From an uncultured Fibrobacter sp. (lineage in GTDB: Bacteria > Fibrobacterota > Fibrobacteria > Fibrobacterales > Fibrobacteraceae), in assembly GCF_937877005.1 (NCBI RefSeq), contig NZ_CALEFV010000047.1, forward strand, positions 1-33,396: 33,396 bases of DNA, written 5' to 3'. The notes under the pieces are model-generated. The model was given only the letters and a program-made list of their open reading frames with translations. It had not been told where the DNA came from and ran no database searches. A program made the position numbers and the translations under genes. Position 1 is the first letter of the stretch. Every line of letters starts with the position of its first letter. Below are positions 8,518-15,861 of the stretch, piece after piece.

Positions 8518-9207
8518 ATGATTCACTTTAACCACGTCACTAAATCTTACGAAGATAATTGGAAGGCTCTTTCCAATGTGACGCTGCGTATTCATAAAGG
8601 TGAATTCGTTTTTCTGACTGGGCACTCGGGTGCCGGTAAGTCGACGCTTCTGAAGCTGATCTATATGGACGAACGTCCGGACGAAGAACGCGGCGGCCAG
8701 GTGATGGTGAAGTTTACGGGCGACTGCCTGTATGACAGCAAGAATACACCGGATAGCAAGATTCAGTCGCTGCGCCGCAAGATGGGGATAATCTTCCAGG
8801 ATTTCAAGCTGTTGCCGGACCGCAATGTGTTTGAAAACGTGGCGCTTGCGCTCCGCATTGTGGGGACTCCGAGCAAGCAGATTAATGCCGCTGTATTCGA
8901 TGCTTTAGCTCTGGTGGGTATCAGCCAGAAACGTTTTGCCATGCCCTATACGCTTTCGGGCGGTGAGCAGCAGCGTGTAGCGATTGCGCGTGCCATGGTG
9001 CACAACCCGTACCTGCTTTTGGCGGACGAACCGACGGGTAACCTGGATCCGAAAAACGCTGAAGAAGTCTTTAAAATTTTCAAGGAAATTAATGCCCGCG
9101 GAACGACCGTCGTGATGGCGACGCATAACCCGGACTTTTACCTGAACAGCCCTTTCCGCCGCCTGGTGCTTGATCACGGCGAGCTCCTGACGAGAGACTT
9201 GATTTAA
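8518..9207 (+). CDS. ftsE: FtsE-type ABC transporter ATPase
   Basis: A 229-aa ABC ATPase with all motifs: Walker A GHSGAGKST (residues about 35-43), signature LSGGEQQR, Walker B LLLADEPTGNLD, and the switch histidine in ATHN. Overall sequence is closest to FtsE, the ATPase that with FtsX controls peptidoglycan hydrolases at the septum; a LolD/MacB-type lipoprotein or efflux ATPase is the alternative. AAAAGG lies before ATG 8518. No ftsX or other permease follows: the next gene is convergent after 3 bases. The partner must be encoded elsewhere. Confidence 0.78.
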   Translation: MIHFNHVTKSYEDNWKALSNVTLRIHKGEFVFLTGHSGAGKSTLLKLIYMDERPDEERGGQVMVKFTGDCLYDSKNTPDSKIQSLRRKMGIIFQDFKLLPDRNVFENVALALRIVGTPSKQINAAVFDALALVGISQKRFAMPYTLSGGEQQRVAIARAMVHNPYLLLADEPTGNLDPKNAEEVFKIFKEINARGTTVVMATHNPDFYLNSPFRRLVLDHGELLTRDLI

Positions 9208-9210
9208 GGG

Positions 9211-9975
9211 CTAGCGGCAGATTTTTCTGATTTCGCCGGGCTTTAAGTCGTTTAATGTGAAATTGTCGAATTGAATGCGCATAAGGCGCATGACTTCGTA
9301 GCCGAGGTGGGCGAGCATGCGGCGGATTTCGCGGTTCTTGCCTTCGGACAACGTAATTTCAAGCCAGCAGTTTTTATCGCCTTCGCTGTGGAAAATGGCG
9401 CGCTCGGCGTGCATGAATTCTTCTTTTTCGCCGAATACGCGGGGCGCGACGTTGAAGCCTTTTTCCATCTGTTCGAGCTCGGCGTTGGAGGGTTTGCCCG
9501 CGACCTGCACGCGGTAGACTTTGAGGTGGCTTGCGTCGGTGAGGACGCGGTCCGCCCAGGCTGTGTCATTCGTAAACAGCAGCAGGCCTTCGCTTGCGGC
9601 GTCGAGGCGGCCTACGGGTGCGATGTGCGGCATGGGTTTGCCGGGGAACATTTTGGCGTACTCTTCGCGGAATAAATCCATCACCGTCTTGCGGCCTTTT
9701 TCGTCGCTTGCGGTGGTGACGATTCCGCGGGGCTTGTTCATGGCGAAGTAGACGAATTCGCTTGCGGTAACGGGGGTGCCGTCGACAAGAATTTCGTCGT
9801 TTTCATAGGCGGGTGATTCGGGGTCGCGTACGGGCTTGCCTCGGAGAATCACGTGGCCTTCGCGTACCAGCTTTTCGGCTTGGCTGCGGCTGCAATAACC
9901 GCGTTTGGAAATCACGCGGGCAACGCCGTGGGCGCCTTGCTTTTGTGGTTTGTTGTTGCCGTTACGAAACGCCAT
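9211..9975 (-). CDS. rRNA pseudouridine synthase (RsuA/RluB/RluE/RluF family)
   Basis: A 254-aa enzyme that isomerises a specific rRNA uridine to pseudouridine. It has an N-terminal S4 RNA-binding domain (ARVISKRGYCSRSQAEKLV), the linker NKPRGIVTT, and the catalytic motif GRLDAASEGLLLFTND with Asp125. The end has the EGKNREIRRM segment typical of the family. Which rRNA position it modifies cannot be told from sequence alone. Start at 9975 (MAFRNGNN) is preferred over 10008 because it begins just before the S4 domain and overlaps the end of the upstream gene by only 14 bases. It is the last gene of the operon that begins with the CLC antiporter. Confidence 0.85.
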   Translation of the reverse strand: MAFRNGNNKPQKQGAHGVARVISKRGYCSRSQAEKLVREGHVILRGKPVRDPESPAYENDEILVDGTPVTASEFVYFAMNKPRGIVTTASDEKGRKTVMDLFREEYAKMFPGKPMPHIAPVGRLDAASEGLLLFTNDTAWADRVLTDASHLKVYRVQVAGKPSNAELEQMEKGFNVAPRVFGEKEEFMHAERAIFHSEGDKNCWLEITLSEGKNREIRRMLAHLGYEVMRLMRIQFDNFTLNDLKPGEIRKICR

Positions 9976-10792
9976 GGAACCCCGTGAGCAAGTGGAAAAG
10001 TTTCTCATTCAGTGCGTTGTTGAGCGCGTCTGTCGCGGCGGTGTCTTCGAATCCCGTGTCGCGGGCGCGTTCTCCGCAGATGTCGATGCCTAGAATTTTT
10101 CTGTTTTCGGCGAGAACTTGAAGCGTTTCGGCGATTTGTTCAAAGGTGAGTGAACCTTGGTCCCAGTTCGTGGCAGCCTCGGCTGTAGAAAGGGCGTCTT
10201 TGTCGATGCTGATGTAGATATTAGGCGAGAGAACGCTCGCGAACCCGCTACAGACGAGAGACGAGAGATCTTTTGGATGTTTCTTCAGTTCGCTTTCTTT
10301 CACGAATTGCACACGGTCCAGGATTTCGGTGGCGCTAGCTAGCGAAAGGTCTTCGCGAATTTCTTCGAGCAGGTGGTCGGCGACTCCGATGACAATGACA
10401 TTCTGCACGAATTTATTGTAATCAAGGACCTCTTTAATCCAGCCTCCGCAACTCAGGATTCCTTCGAAGCGGGGCGGTTGCATATCGGGGTGGTGGTCAA
10501 ATACCACAAGGTCAAACGGCTCGCGGATTGAATCCGTCCAGAGCTTGCTCATATAGTGATAATTGCCGTTGTCGAAAAAATGAATGTCCGGCGAGTCACT
10601 TGTGCGAGCCTCGGCGATTTGCTTGCGGAGAATGGCTTGAGCCTCGTCGTCGCAGTAGCAATCGGTGCCGTCAATTTGAGTGCAGTCAAACCAATGAATA
10701 TTCTTGTCGGTAGCTGCAGACTCTCGCAACCCTTGCATAAAGGGCTGTTCGGCGTAAACACCTGTGAAATCTTGGATAGTGACTATAGGCAT
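9962..10792 (-). CDS. Arginase/ureohydrolase-fold protein
   Basis: A 276-aa protein with the metal-ligand pattern of the arginase/agmatinase/formimidoglutamase superfamily: GNYH (His79), DHHPD (residues 99-103, equivalent to DxHxD), SIDKD, and a late DICGE. These enzymes hydrolyse guanidino or amidino substrates with a two-manganese centre. The sequence diverges from true arginases, so the substrate is unknown. It starts 18 bases after the radical SAM gene. A TATATTTG box at 10800-10807 lies in that gap, nine bases (from TATATT) before ATG 10792, and could be an internal promoter. It overlaps the pseudouridine synthase gene by 14 bases. Confidence 0.72.
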   Translation of the reverse strand: MPIVTIQDFTGVYAEQPFMQGLRESAATDKNIHWFDCTQIDGTDCYCDDEAQAILRKQIAEARTSDSPDIHFFDNGNYHYMSKLWTDSIREPFDLVVFDHHPDMQPPRFEGILSCGGWIKEVLDYNKFVQNVIVIGVADHLLEEIREDLSLASATEILDRVQFVKESELKKHPKDLSSLVCSGFASVLSPNIYISIDKDALSTAEAATNWDQGSLTFEQIAETLQVLAENRKILGIDICGERARDTGFEDTAATDALNNALNEKLFHLLTGFHGVS

Positions 10793-10810
10793 CTTGACTC
10801 AAATATAAAC

Positions 10811-11695
10811 TTATTTCCCGAAGCGCTTGCAGAAGGAACAATTTTGGCAGAAAGGATGTCGCAGTTCGTGTTTCTTGAAGCCTTCGCGAATATTCTTGGC
10901 CAGAGGTGACTCAAGAATTTCGGTGAGGCTTTGTTCCTGAATTTTTCCGAGCGTGATTTGTCCACTGTGGTCAAGGCAGCATGCGACTACGCGACCGTCG
11001 TGCAATATGCCGACATGTGTGTCAAGGGCGCGGCAAGTTCCTGTTGCGTTTCTCTCGTCTTTATTCTTTCGTCTCTCGTCTAATTCTGGCCATTCAAATC
11101 GGCTGTCCTGATGCAGATAGATGCGCCCTTCGAGGAGAAAACTCTTGTGACGGCTGCAGAAATGATTCAGCGACAGTTCGGCGGCGGTAGTGAACGTCGC
11201 CTGGATTCTTTCCGTGAATGTTTGGTTCCATGAATCGCAGCTGTTGTCGCCGACATTCCATAGCCGTAGATTGATGTATAGGTCGGGGCGAATCGCTTTC
11301 GCGAGTTTGCAGAAGTCGAGGACATTTTGCAGGTGTTTCTGGGCTTGATCTTGAGGAAGTTCTGCGTAGGCATGCGTCGAAAAGTTCACCTGGCGCACGG
11401 CGGGGGAGGCGAGAATCGACTTTCCGGTACGGATGATTGTCGTACCGTTTGTTGTCAGGTTCAGCTTGAGGGATGTCTTTTCAAGTTTCTTGAGATACAG
11501 TCCGAATCCTGGATGAAGCGTCGGTTCGCCGAGAATGTGAAAGTAGACATTTTCGGTGATGGACGCACTTTCGGCAATGCAGCGCTCAAAGAGAGGCGTA
11601 TTCATGAAGTCGCGTATGAAACCTGTCTTTCCGCAGGGACAAAAACTGCAGTTCAGGTTGCAGGCATTCGTGATTTCGATATAGATTGCGTTCAT
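10811..11695 (-). CDS. Radical SAM protein with SPASM-like C-terminus
   Basis: A 294-aa radical SAM enzyme. The 4Fe-4S motif CNLNCSFC (Cys12, 16, 19; CX3CX2C) binds the cluster that cleaves S-adenosylmethionine. GEPTLHP and LTTNGT are core radical SAM strands. The C-terminal part has cysteines (CRALD, ACCLDHSG, CQNCSFCKRF) suited to one or more auxiliary clusters, as in SPASM/twitch proteins that mature peptides or modify enzymes. The substrate is not evident: no short precursor peptide gene was seen next to it. It lies 22 bases after the CLC gene and 18 before the arginase-fold gene, in one operon. Confidence 0.82.
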   Translation of the reverse strand: MNAIYIEITNACNLNCSFCPCGKTGFIRDFMNTPLFERCIAESASITENVYFHILGEPTLHPGFGLYLKKLEKTSLKLNLTTNGTTIIRTGKSILASPAVRQVNFSTHAYAELPQDQAQKHLQNVLDFCKLAKAIRPDLYINLRLWNVGDNSCDSWNQTFTERIQATFTTAAELSLNHFCSRHKSFLLEGRIYLHQDSRFEWPELDERRKNKDERNATGTCRALDTHVGILHDGRVVACCLDHSGQITLGKIQEQSLTEILESPLAKNIREGFKKHELRHPFCQNCSFCKRFGK

Positions 11696-11717
11696 GCCAC
11701 AAATCAGATTGACGGAA

Positions 11718-13076
11718 CTATCGGATTCTCAGTTTCTTCTGGGCGTAAATGGATTGACCTCCGTTGCATGTGTAGGCCATTACGCAAACGATAAAGAATG
11801 CGGGCAACAAGTCAAAACCGAAAACTTCTGCGCCGATGAGCATTGGGGCGAATAACGTGTTGGTTGCAGCTCCGAACACGGCGGCGTACCCAAGGGCGGC
11901 AGCAATTGGTAGCGACAAGGCGATCCAGGCTCCGAATGTTGCTCCAATCGCAAACAAGGGAGTAACTTCGCCTCCCTTGAATCCAATGGCAATTGTCGCG
12001 ATGGTGAATATGAGTTTCAATATCCAGTCGGATGCGTGAATGGCTGCTGCAGCATCTTGAACGGAACCGGCAAAGATCATGTCGATGAGGTTTGTGCCGA
12101 GGCCAGCATAGCGTCCTTGCCAGAAAAGGAGGAGCAGGAAGCTGATGGCGATGCCGCCAAAGACGATTCTCTTATACGGATTAGCGAATTTTCTTTCGAA
12201 AAAGGTCTTTGCGTACGAGAGTGTTTTTGCAAATCCGCCGCCGATAATTCCGAACAGAATGCCGAGGAGGACCAGTTTCATCACAAAGTTCATGTCAAGT
12301 CCGTCGTCATTCCATATGATTCTTGTGATGTCGGCAGGAAGAATGTCGTTTACCTTGACGGGGAATTCGGATCCGAGCAGTTCTGATACCTTATAAGCGG
12401 TGAAAGCGGCTGCGGTTGCGGGCAAGAGCGCAGCCAGTTCCAGGTGGCCGACGAGCAGAACTTCAATGGCAAGCGCAATTGCTGCAAGGGGTGTCTGGAA
12501 AAGTCCTGCAAAACCGGCTGCCATTCCCGCTACAAGTAGAATTCGTCCCGCGTTTTCAACATGAATTTTTCTGCTGATATTGTGCCCGAGCGTGGCTCCG
12601 ATCTGCATGGCGACTCCTTCGCGACCGGCACTACCGCCGAACAGGTGGGTGAGCCATGTTGCAACGGCGACCATCGGAATCATGCGTAGTGGAATTTCGC
12701 TTTCTTTGCCGTGGGCGACCCCAAAAACCATGTCCATTCCGCGTTCTGTACCCTTGCCGAATTTGCGGTAGGCGAAAACGATTCCTGCGCCTGCGAGGGC
12801 AAGACCGGGAATCCAGTAAATCGGATGCATGTCGCGTACATCGCTTACTACTGTCAGGACCTGCCCGAAGAAGGCTGTGAGTGCTCCGACAATGGCGCCG
12901 AGCGCGATAGCCGCAACCGTAAGGATTGGTGTCGAAAGCCACTTCTGTATAAATGCCTTGACACGAGTTTTCATCTGCTCTTTAGCCATTTTCATCATCT
13001 GCTCCTTCATCTCGGGGGGCATATTGGCGAATTGTTCCTTATACTGGCTGTATTTACCAAAATCTCTGAAGTTCAT
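11718..13076 (-). CDS. CLC-family fluoride/proton antiporter (CLC-F type)
   Basis: A 452-aa CLC membrane protein with many hydrophobic segments. The motif at residues 151-155 is GREGV, in the context THLFGGSAGREGVAMQIG, where chloride CLCs have GKEGP or GREGP. GREGV or GREGT and the absence of the GSGIP serine motif are hallmarks of the CLC-F fluoride exporters. Glu153 is the gating glutamate. It has an unusual charged, Met/Lys-rich cytoplasmic N-terminus (residues 1-45). ATG 13076 is chosen (AAAAGGATC before it); the 25 upstream in-frame codons cross the trp terminator. It leads the operon with the radical SAM, arginase-fold and pseudouridine synthase genes. No fluoride riboswitch fits in the short upstream gap. 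Confidence 0.82.
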   Translation of the reverse strand: MNFRDFGKYSQYKEQFANMPPEMKEQMMKMAKEQMKTRVKAFIQKWLSTPILTVAAIALGAIVGALTAFFGQVLTVVSDVRDMHPIYWIPGLALAGAGIVFAYRKFGKGTERGMDMVFGVAHGKESEIPLRMIPMVAVATWLTHLFGGSAGREGVAMQIGATLGHNISRKIHVENAGRILLVAGMAAGFAGLFQTPLAAIALAIEVLLVGHLELAALLPATAAAFTAYKVSELLGSEFPVKVNDILPADITRIIWNDDGLDMNFVMKLVLLGILFGIIGGGFAKTLSYAKTFFERKFANPYKRIVFGGIAISFLLLLFWQGRYAGLGTNLIDMIFAGSVQDAAAAIHASDWILKLIFTIATIAIGFKGGEVTPLFAIGATFGAWIALSLPIAAALGYAAVFGAATNTLFAPMLIGAEVFGFDLLPAFFIVCVMAYTCNGGQSIYAQKKLRIR

Positions 13077-13111
13077 GGCTTGATCCTTTTTTTCGCACTC
13101 AAATTTAGAAA

Positions 13112-13141
13112 TAAAAGAAAGCCCCACGCTGTGCGGAGCTT
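13112..13141 (-). terminator. Rho-independent terminator after trpA
   Basis: Read on the minus strand: AGCTCCGCAC, loop AGC, GTGGGGCT, then TTCTTTTAT. The stem includes a G-U pair and a small bulge. It lies 24 bases after the trpA stop and before the CLC start, ending the trpBA unit. Confidence 0.75.
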
Positions 13142-13164
13142 TTGAAAACAAAATGCCGGAAGGA

Positions 13165-13923
13165 TTAATTGTCCTTGCCCGAAATTTCCCTGGCCTTCGC
13201 TTCGATTTCGGCGATGGCTTTTTTGCGGCCTTCGGCGGAGTCTTCGTTATTGAGCACGAGGTTCACGAACACGGAGCCAGCGACCACGGCATACACGTGC
13301 TTGCTGAGCACCTTGGACTGTTCACCGTTACGGATACCGAAGCCGCCGAGCACCTTCGCGCCACCCTTACCGACTGTATCGATAAAGTCGAGCGTCGCCT
13401 GGTCAATGGTGGTTTCGCTGCCGGTGGTACCTGCGCGGAGTGCGGCGTAGATGTACTTGAAGCCCTTGGAGGCCATCGTTTCGAGGCGCTCCTTGGTCAT
13501 GCTGGGGGCCGCCACCGGGATGTTTTCGAGGCCGTGCTTCTTGCACGCTTCAGTCAGGCCTTCGTCGCCATCGAACGGCAAGTCCGGAATGATGCAAGCG
13601 GACACGCCAGCGTCCTTGCACATCTTGACAAAGTTCTCAATGCCCGGCGTAAAGGCGAGGGAGCCGTAAGTCATGATGTAGATGGGCGTCTCGGGGTGGC
13701 GTTCGTGAATCTTCTTCACGATTTCAAGACCCTGCTTGGTCGAGTAGCCCTTATCGAGAGCGATGGTCGATGCCGTCTGGATGGCGGGACCGTCGGCGCT
13801 CGGATCGCTGAAGGCAAGCTGGATTTCAAGGATGTTCGCGCCACCCTTCACAAGAGCGTCGGCGATGGCGATAGAAGTTTCTGCGTCCGGAAACCCGGCA
13901 ATGAGATGAGACATTAAGTTCAT
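13165..13923 (-). CDS. trpA: Tryptophan synthase alpha chain
   Basis: Cleaves indole-3-glycerol phosphate to indole and glyceraldehyde-3-phosphate; indole is channelled to TrpB in the alpha2beta2 complex. The 252-aa protein starts directly at the first strand (LMSHLIAGFPDAE). The catalytic glutamate is Glu33 in ILEIQLAFSDP, and the aspartate is in SADGP (Asp44). The end has ALRAGTTG and GGFGI phosphate-binding loops. It is about 15 residues shorter at the N-terminus than enteric TrpA. It follows trpB after 73 bases that contain a heptad repeat, and is followed by a terminator. Confidence 0.95.
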   Translation of the reverse strand: MNLMSHLIAGFPDAETSIAIADALVKGGANILEIQLAFSDPSADGPAIQTASTIALDKGYSTKQGLEIVKKIHERHPETPIYIMTYGSLAFTPGIENFVKMCKDAGVSACIIPDLPFDGDEGLTEACKKHGLENIPVAAPSMTKERLETMASKGFKYIYAALRAGTTGSETTIDQATLDFIDTVGKGGAKVLGGFGIRNGEQSKVLSKHVYAVVAGSVFVNLVLNNEDSAEGRKKAIAEIEAKAREISGKDN

Positions 13924-13963
13924 AGTGATAACTCTTTGATTGAAATGTTCTAGTGAAAAGTGA

Positions 13964-14012
13964 AATTATTCATCATCAATTATCATTTATCAATCATCAA
14001 TTACTCATTATC
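13964..14012 (-). repeat. Heptad tandem repeat at the trpB stop codon
   Basis: On the minus strand the units run ATAATGA, GTAATTG, ATGATTG, ATAAATG, ATAATTG, ATGATGA, ATAATTT. The repeat begins inside the last trpB codons and supplies the stop (AAT TGA TGA). It is of the same kind as the elements at 1136 and 21077, here with a single arm. Confidence 0.7.
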
Positions 14013-15271
14013 TCCGCGTCGTGGATGTCCTCGTTGTTTTCGAGGCGCTTGAGTTCTGCCTTCAGGAATTCCTTCCACTTTTCGGGGCGGAACACGGGGC
14101 TTGTAATAAAGATGTCCTTGTCGCCGCGGCCACTCATGTTGATGACCAAAGCCTTGTTCTTCGGAAGTTCCTTCGCGATTTTCATGGCGGCGGCCCCTGC
14201 GTGCGCACTTTCAAGCGCAAAGAGAATGCCTTCGTTACGGGCAAAGAACTTGACCGCTTCAAGGGCTTCCTTGTCGAGAATCGCCGTGAATTCCACGCGG
14301 CCCGATTCGCCGAGGGCGGCAAGCTGCGGGCCGATTCCCATGTAGTCAAGACCAGCAGAAATCGAGCGGGTCGGCAGCGACTGACCGTCTTCATCAATCA
14401 GGAAGCGGCTCTTGTAACCCTGCAGAATGCCTTCGCGGCTTGCGTTACCCGTCATGCGGGCAGCGTTTTCGCCCTTGTTCGGGCCGATGCCTCCGGCTTC
14501 GGCACCGATCAGGCGCACGTTCGCATCGTTAATGAACGGAGTGAACACGCCGATGGAATTGCTACCGCCACCCACGCAAGCGACAACCGCCGCGATATCG
14601 ATGTTGCGCTCGGCTGCTTGGCGCTTGACTTCTTCACCGATAATCGACTGGAAGGTGCGAACGATATCCGGGAACGGAGCCGGACCGAGAGCAGAACCCA
14701 GCACATAGTGGGTGTTCTTGAAATTCGTAGCCCAGTCGCGCATGGCTTCGTTCACGGCATCCTTCAGGGTGCGGGCACCACTCGTGACCGGCACGACCTT
14801 GGCTCCGTACATTTCCATGGTCGCCACGTTCGGTTGCTGGCGGCGCACATCGACTTCACCCATGTACACCACGCATTCGAGGCCGAGCTTGGCGCAAGCG
14901 GCAGCAGTGGCAAGGCCATGCTGGCCGGCACCCGTTTCGGCAATGATGCGGGTCTTGCCCATTTTCTTGGCCAAGAGGCACTGACCGATGGCGTTGTTGA
15001 TCTTGTGGGCACCCGTGTTGGCAAGGCCTTCGAGCTTGATGTAGATCTGAGCGCCACCCAACAGTTCCGTTGCCGTCGGAGCAAAGTACAGCGGCGTTTC
15101 GCGCCCAATGTAGTCGCGCTGGATGATTCGGAGTTCGTCGAGGAATTCCGGATCGTGGATGTACTTGTTAAAGGCCGCTTCGAGGTCATCGAGCGGACGG
15201 CGGATGATTTCGGCAACGTACTTGCCGCCGAACTTGTCAAAGAAACCGTTATTGGAAGTTGTAGAAGTCAT
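13997..15271 (-). CDS. trpB: Tryptophan synthase beta chain
   Basis: A PLP enzyme that joins indole and L-serine to make L-tryptophan. 424 aa. The PLP Schiff-base lysine is Lys90 in NTGAHKINN, and the phosphate-binding loop is GGGSNSIG. The sequence KFGGKYVAEI at the start is typical. The consensus L-N-H before TGAHK is changed to L-A-N here. No Shine-Dalgarno is obvious before ATG 15271; the upstream 45 bases are C-rich. It is preceded by a trp attenuator with a leader peptide (15316-15477), so it is transcribed as its own unit with trpA. Confidence 0.96.
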   Translation of the reverse strand: MTSTTSNNGFFDKFGGKYVAEIIRRPLDDLEAAFNKYIHDPEFLDELRIIQRDYIGRETPLYFAPTATELLGGAQIYIKLEGLANTGAHKINNAIGQCLLAKKMGKTRIIAETGAGQHGLATAAACAKLGLECVVYMGEVDVRRQQPNVATMEMYGAKVVPVTSGARTLKDAVNEAMRDWATNFKNTHYVLGSALGPAPFPDIVRTFQSIIGEEVKRQAAERNIDIAAVVACVGGGSNSIGVFTPFINDANVRLIGAEAGGIGPNKGENAARMTGNASREGILQGYKSRFLIDEDGQSLPTRSISAGLDYMGIGPQLAALGESGRVEFTAILDKEALEAVKFFARNEGILFALESAHAGAAAMKIAKELPKNKALVINMSGRGDKDIFITSPVFRPEKWKEFLKAELKRLENNEDIHDAEIMSN

Positions 15272-15315
15272 AGGGTTTGTGAGCAGTGGTTAGGGTTAAA
15301 ATCTTTGTTGAGGGG

Positions 15316-15350
15316 AAAAATTAAAGGCCTTCGGGAGTCCGAAAGCCTTT
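15316..15350 (-). terminator. Attenuator terminator of trpBA
   Basis: On the minus strand AAAGGCTTTCGG, loop ACTC, CCGAAGGCCTTT, then AATTTTT. The 12-bp stem has one G-U pair. Its left arm contains CGGACTC (15335-15341), which can instead pair with GAGTCCG (15379-15385) to form an antiterminator. Confidence 0.88.
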
Positions 15351-15384
15351 TACAAAACACTTGATGAAATCAGCAAAACGGACT

Positions 15385-15441
15385 CTATTTAGTAGAGCCC
15401 CACCACCAACGGTTGAAACGGATTGCTGAATTCATCTTCAT
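15385..15441 (-). CDS. trp leader peptide for trpBA (three tandem Trp codons)
   Basis: An 18-residue peptide, MKMNSAIRFNRWWWGSTK, starts at 15441 (an alternative ATG is 15435). The three TGG codons lie at 15400-15408. The stop TAG overlaps the antiterminator arm GAGTCCG. Region 1 GGGCTCTA (15393-15400) can pair with TAGAGTCC, region 2 with region 3 (15335-15341), and region 3 with region 4 in the terminator. When Trp-tRNA is scarce the ribosome would stall on WWW, freeing region 2 to form the antiterminator and letting trpBA be read. When Trp is plentiful it would reach the TAG, cover region 2 and allow termination. This matches classical trp attenuation. Confidence 0.9.
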   Translation of the reverse strand: MKMNSAIRFNRWWWGSTK

Positions 15442-15448
15442 GCACCCT

Positions 15449-15477
15449 AATTTAGGAATGTCTCTTTAGTGTGGCAA
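15449..15477 (-). promoter_or_regulatory. Promoter of the trpBA leader
   Basis: TTGCCA (15472-15477), 17 bases, TAAATT (15449-15454), then 7 bases to the leader ATG 15441. The trpE leader has the same TTGCCA, 17 bases, -10 and 7 bases to ATG, and both share CCCCTTGCCA. Transcription would start almost at the ATG. Confidence 0.65.
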
Positions 15478-15553
15478 GGGGTTGATCGAATAAAAATAAA
15501 GAAATCTCACGACCTTTCATAAAGTGTAATACCAAAGGAAATGCATTCCAGAT

Positions 15554-15589
15554 AAAAAAGGAAAGACTCTCGGTCATCGAGAGTCTTCC
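15554..15589 (-). terminator. Terminator of the upstream leader
   Basis: On the minus strand AAGACTCTCG, loop ATGAC, CGAGAGTCTT, with flanking G-U/G-C pairs and then TTTTTT. A perfect 10-bp stem and six T, a strong Rho-independent terminator. Confidence 0.88.
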
Positions 15590-15592
15590 GTT

Positions 15593-15608
15593 AAACACTT
15601 GATGAAAT
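15593..15608 (-). repeat. Duplicated leader segment
   Basis: The 16 bases ATTTCATCAAGTGTTT (minus strand) occur here and exactly again at 15355-15370 in the trpBA leader. The start regions of the two leader ORFs also match over about 21 of 24 bases (around 15420 and 15667). The two leaders are therefore tandem duplicates about 240 bases apart. Confidence 0.8.
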
Positions 15609-15616
15609 GGCAATGC

Positions 15617-15682
15617 CTAAATCCCTTCTTTGAGAACCTCGTCGATAGCGGCGCTAGCGTCAAAGCGGATTGCCGATTTCAT
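15617..15682 (-). CDS. Second leader-type ORF without Trp codons
   Basis: A 21-residue frame from ATG 15682 begins MKSAIRFDAS and ends VLKEGI. The first residues (K, SAIRF) match the trpBA leader peptide, but no Trp codon is present. Between its stop and the terminator at 15554-15589, GGCATTGCCATTTCATC can pair with the start of the ORF (GATGAAATCGGCAATCC). It is either a decayed duplicate of the trp leader, a leader answering to another signal, or part of a small RNA of about 135 nt running from the promoter at 15695-15723 to the terminator. Confidence 0.5.
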   Translation of the reverse strand: MKSAIRFDASAAIDEVLKEGI

Positions 15683-15694
15683 CTTTATGTTCGT

Positions 15695-15723
15695 AATACA
15701 TATAATAACTCATTGACTGTCAA
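15695..15723 (-). promoter_or_regulatory. Promoter of the upstream leader with a palindrome
   Basis: TTGACA (15718-15723), 17 bases, TGTATT (15695-15700). The -35 box lies inside the perfect 13-bp palindrome ATTGACTGTCAAT at 15712-15724, a possible operator. The ATG at 15682 is 12 bases after the -10 box. Confidence 0.55.
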
Positions 15724-15800
15724 TAGGTTAGCGTAAGATTTTTGTGGAAATTTCTTTGATTTAGCGCACGTTTCCGATCAAATTCACTAAAAACACCTTT

Positions 15801-15828
15801 TTGACAGCAAACTATTGATTTATATTTA
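15801..15828 (+). promoter_or_regulatory. Promoter of the envelope gene pair
   Basis: TTGACA at 15801-15806, then TATATTTA at 15821-15828 (spacing 14 to TATATT, or 16 to TATTTA). A ribosome site GGAG at 15853-15856 precedes ATG 15862. The -10 choice is uncertain. Confidence 0.4.
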
Positions 15829-15861
15829 CAAAATTGGCTAGTTTTTACAACCGGAGACATC

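Noticed and set aside
13153..13917. 254-aa plus-strand reading frame opposite trpA
   Set aside because: Antisense shadow of trpA.
14021..15364. 447-aa plus-strand reading frame opposite trpB and the trpBA leader
   Set aside because: Antisense to trpB, and it crosses the attenuator, which is better explained by the minus strand.
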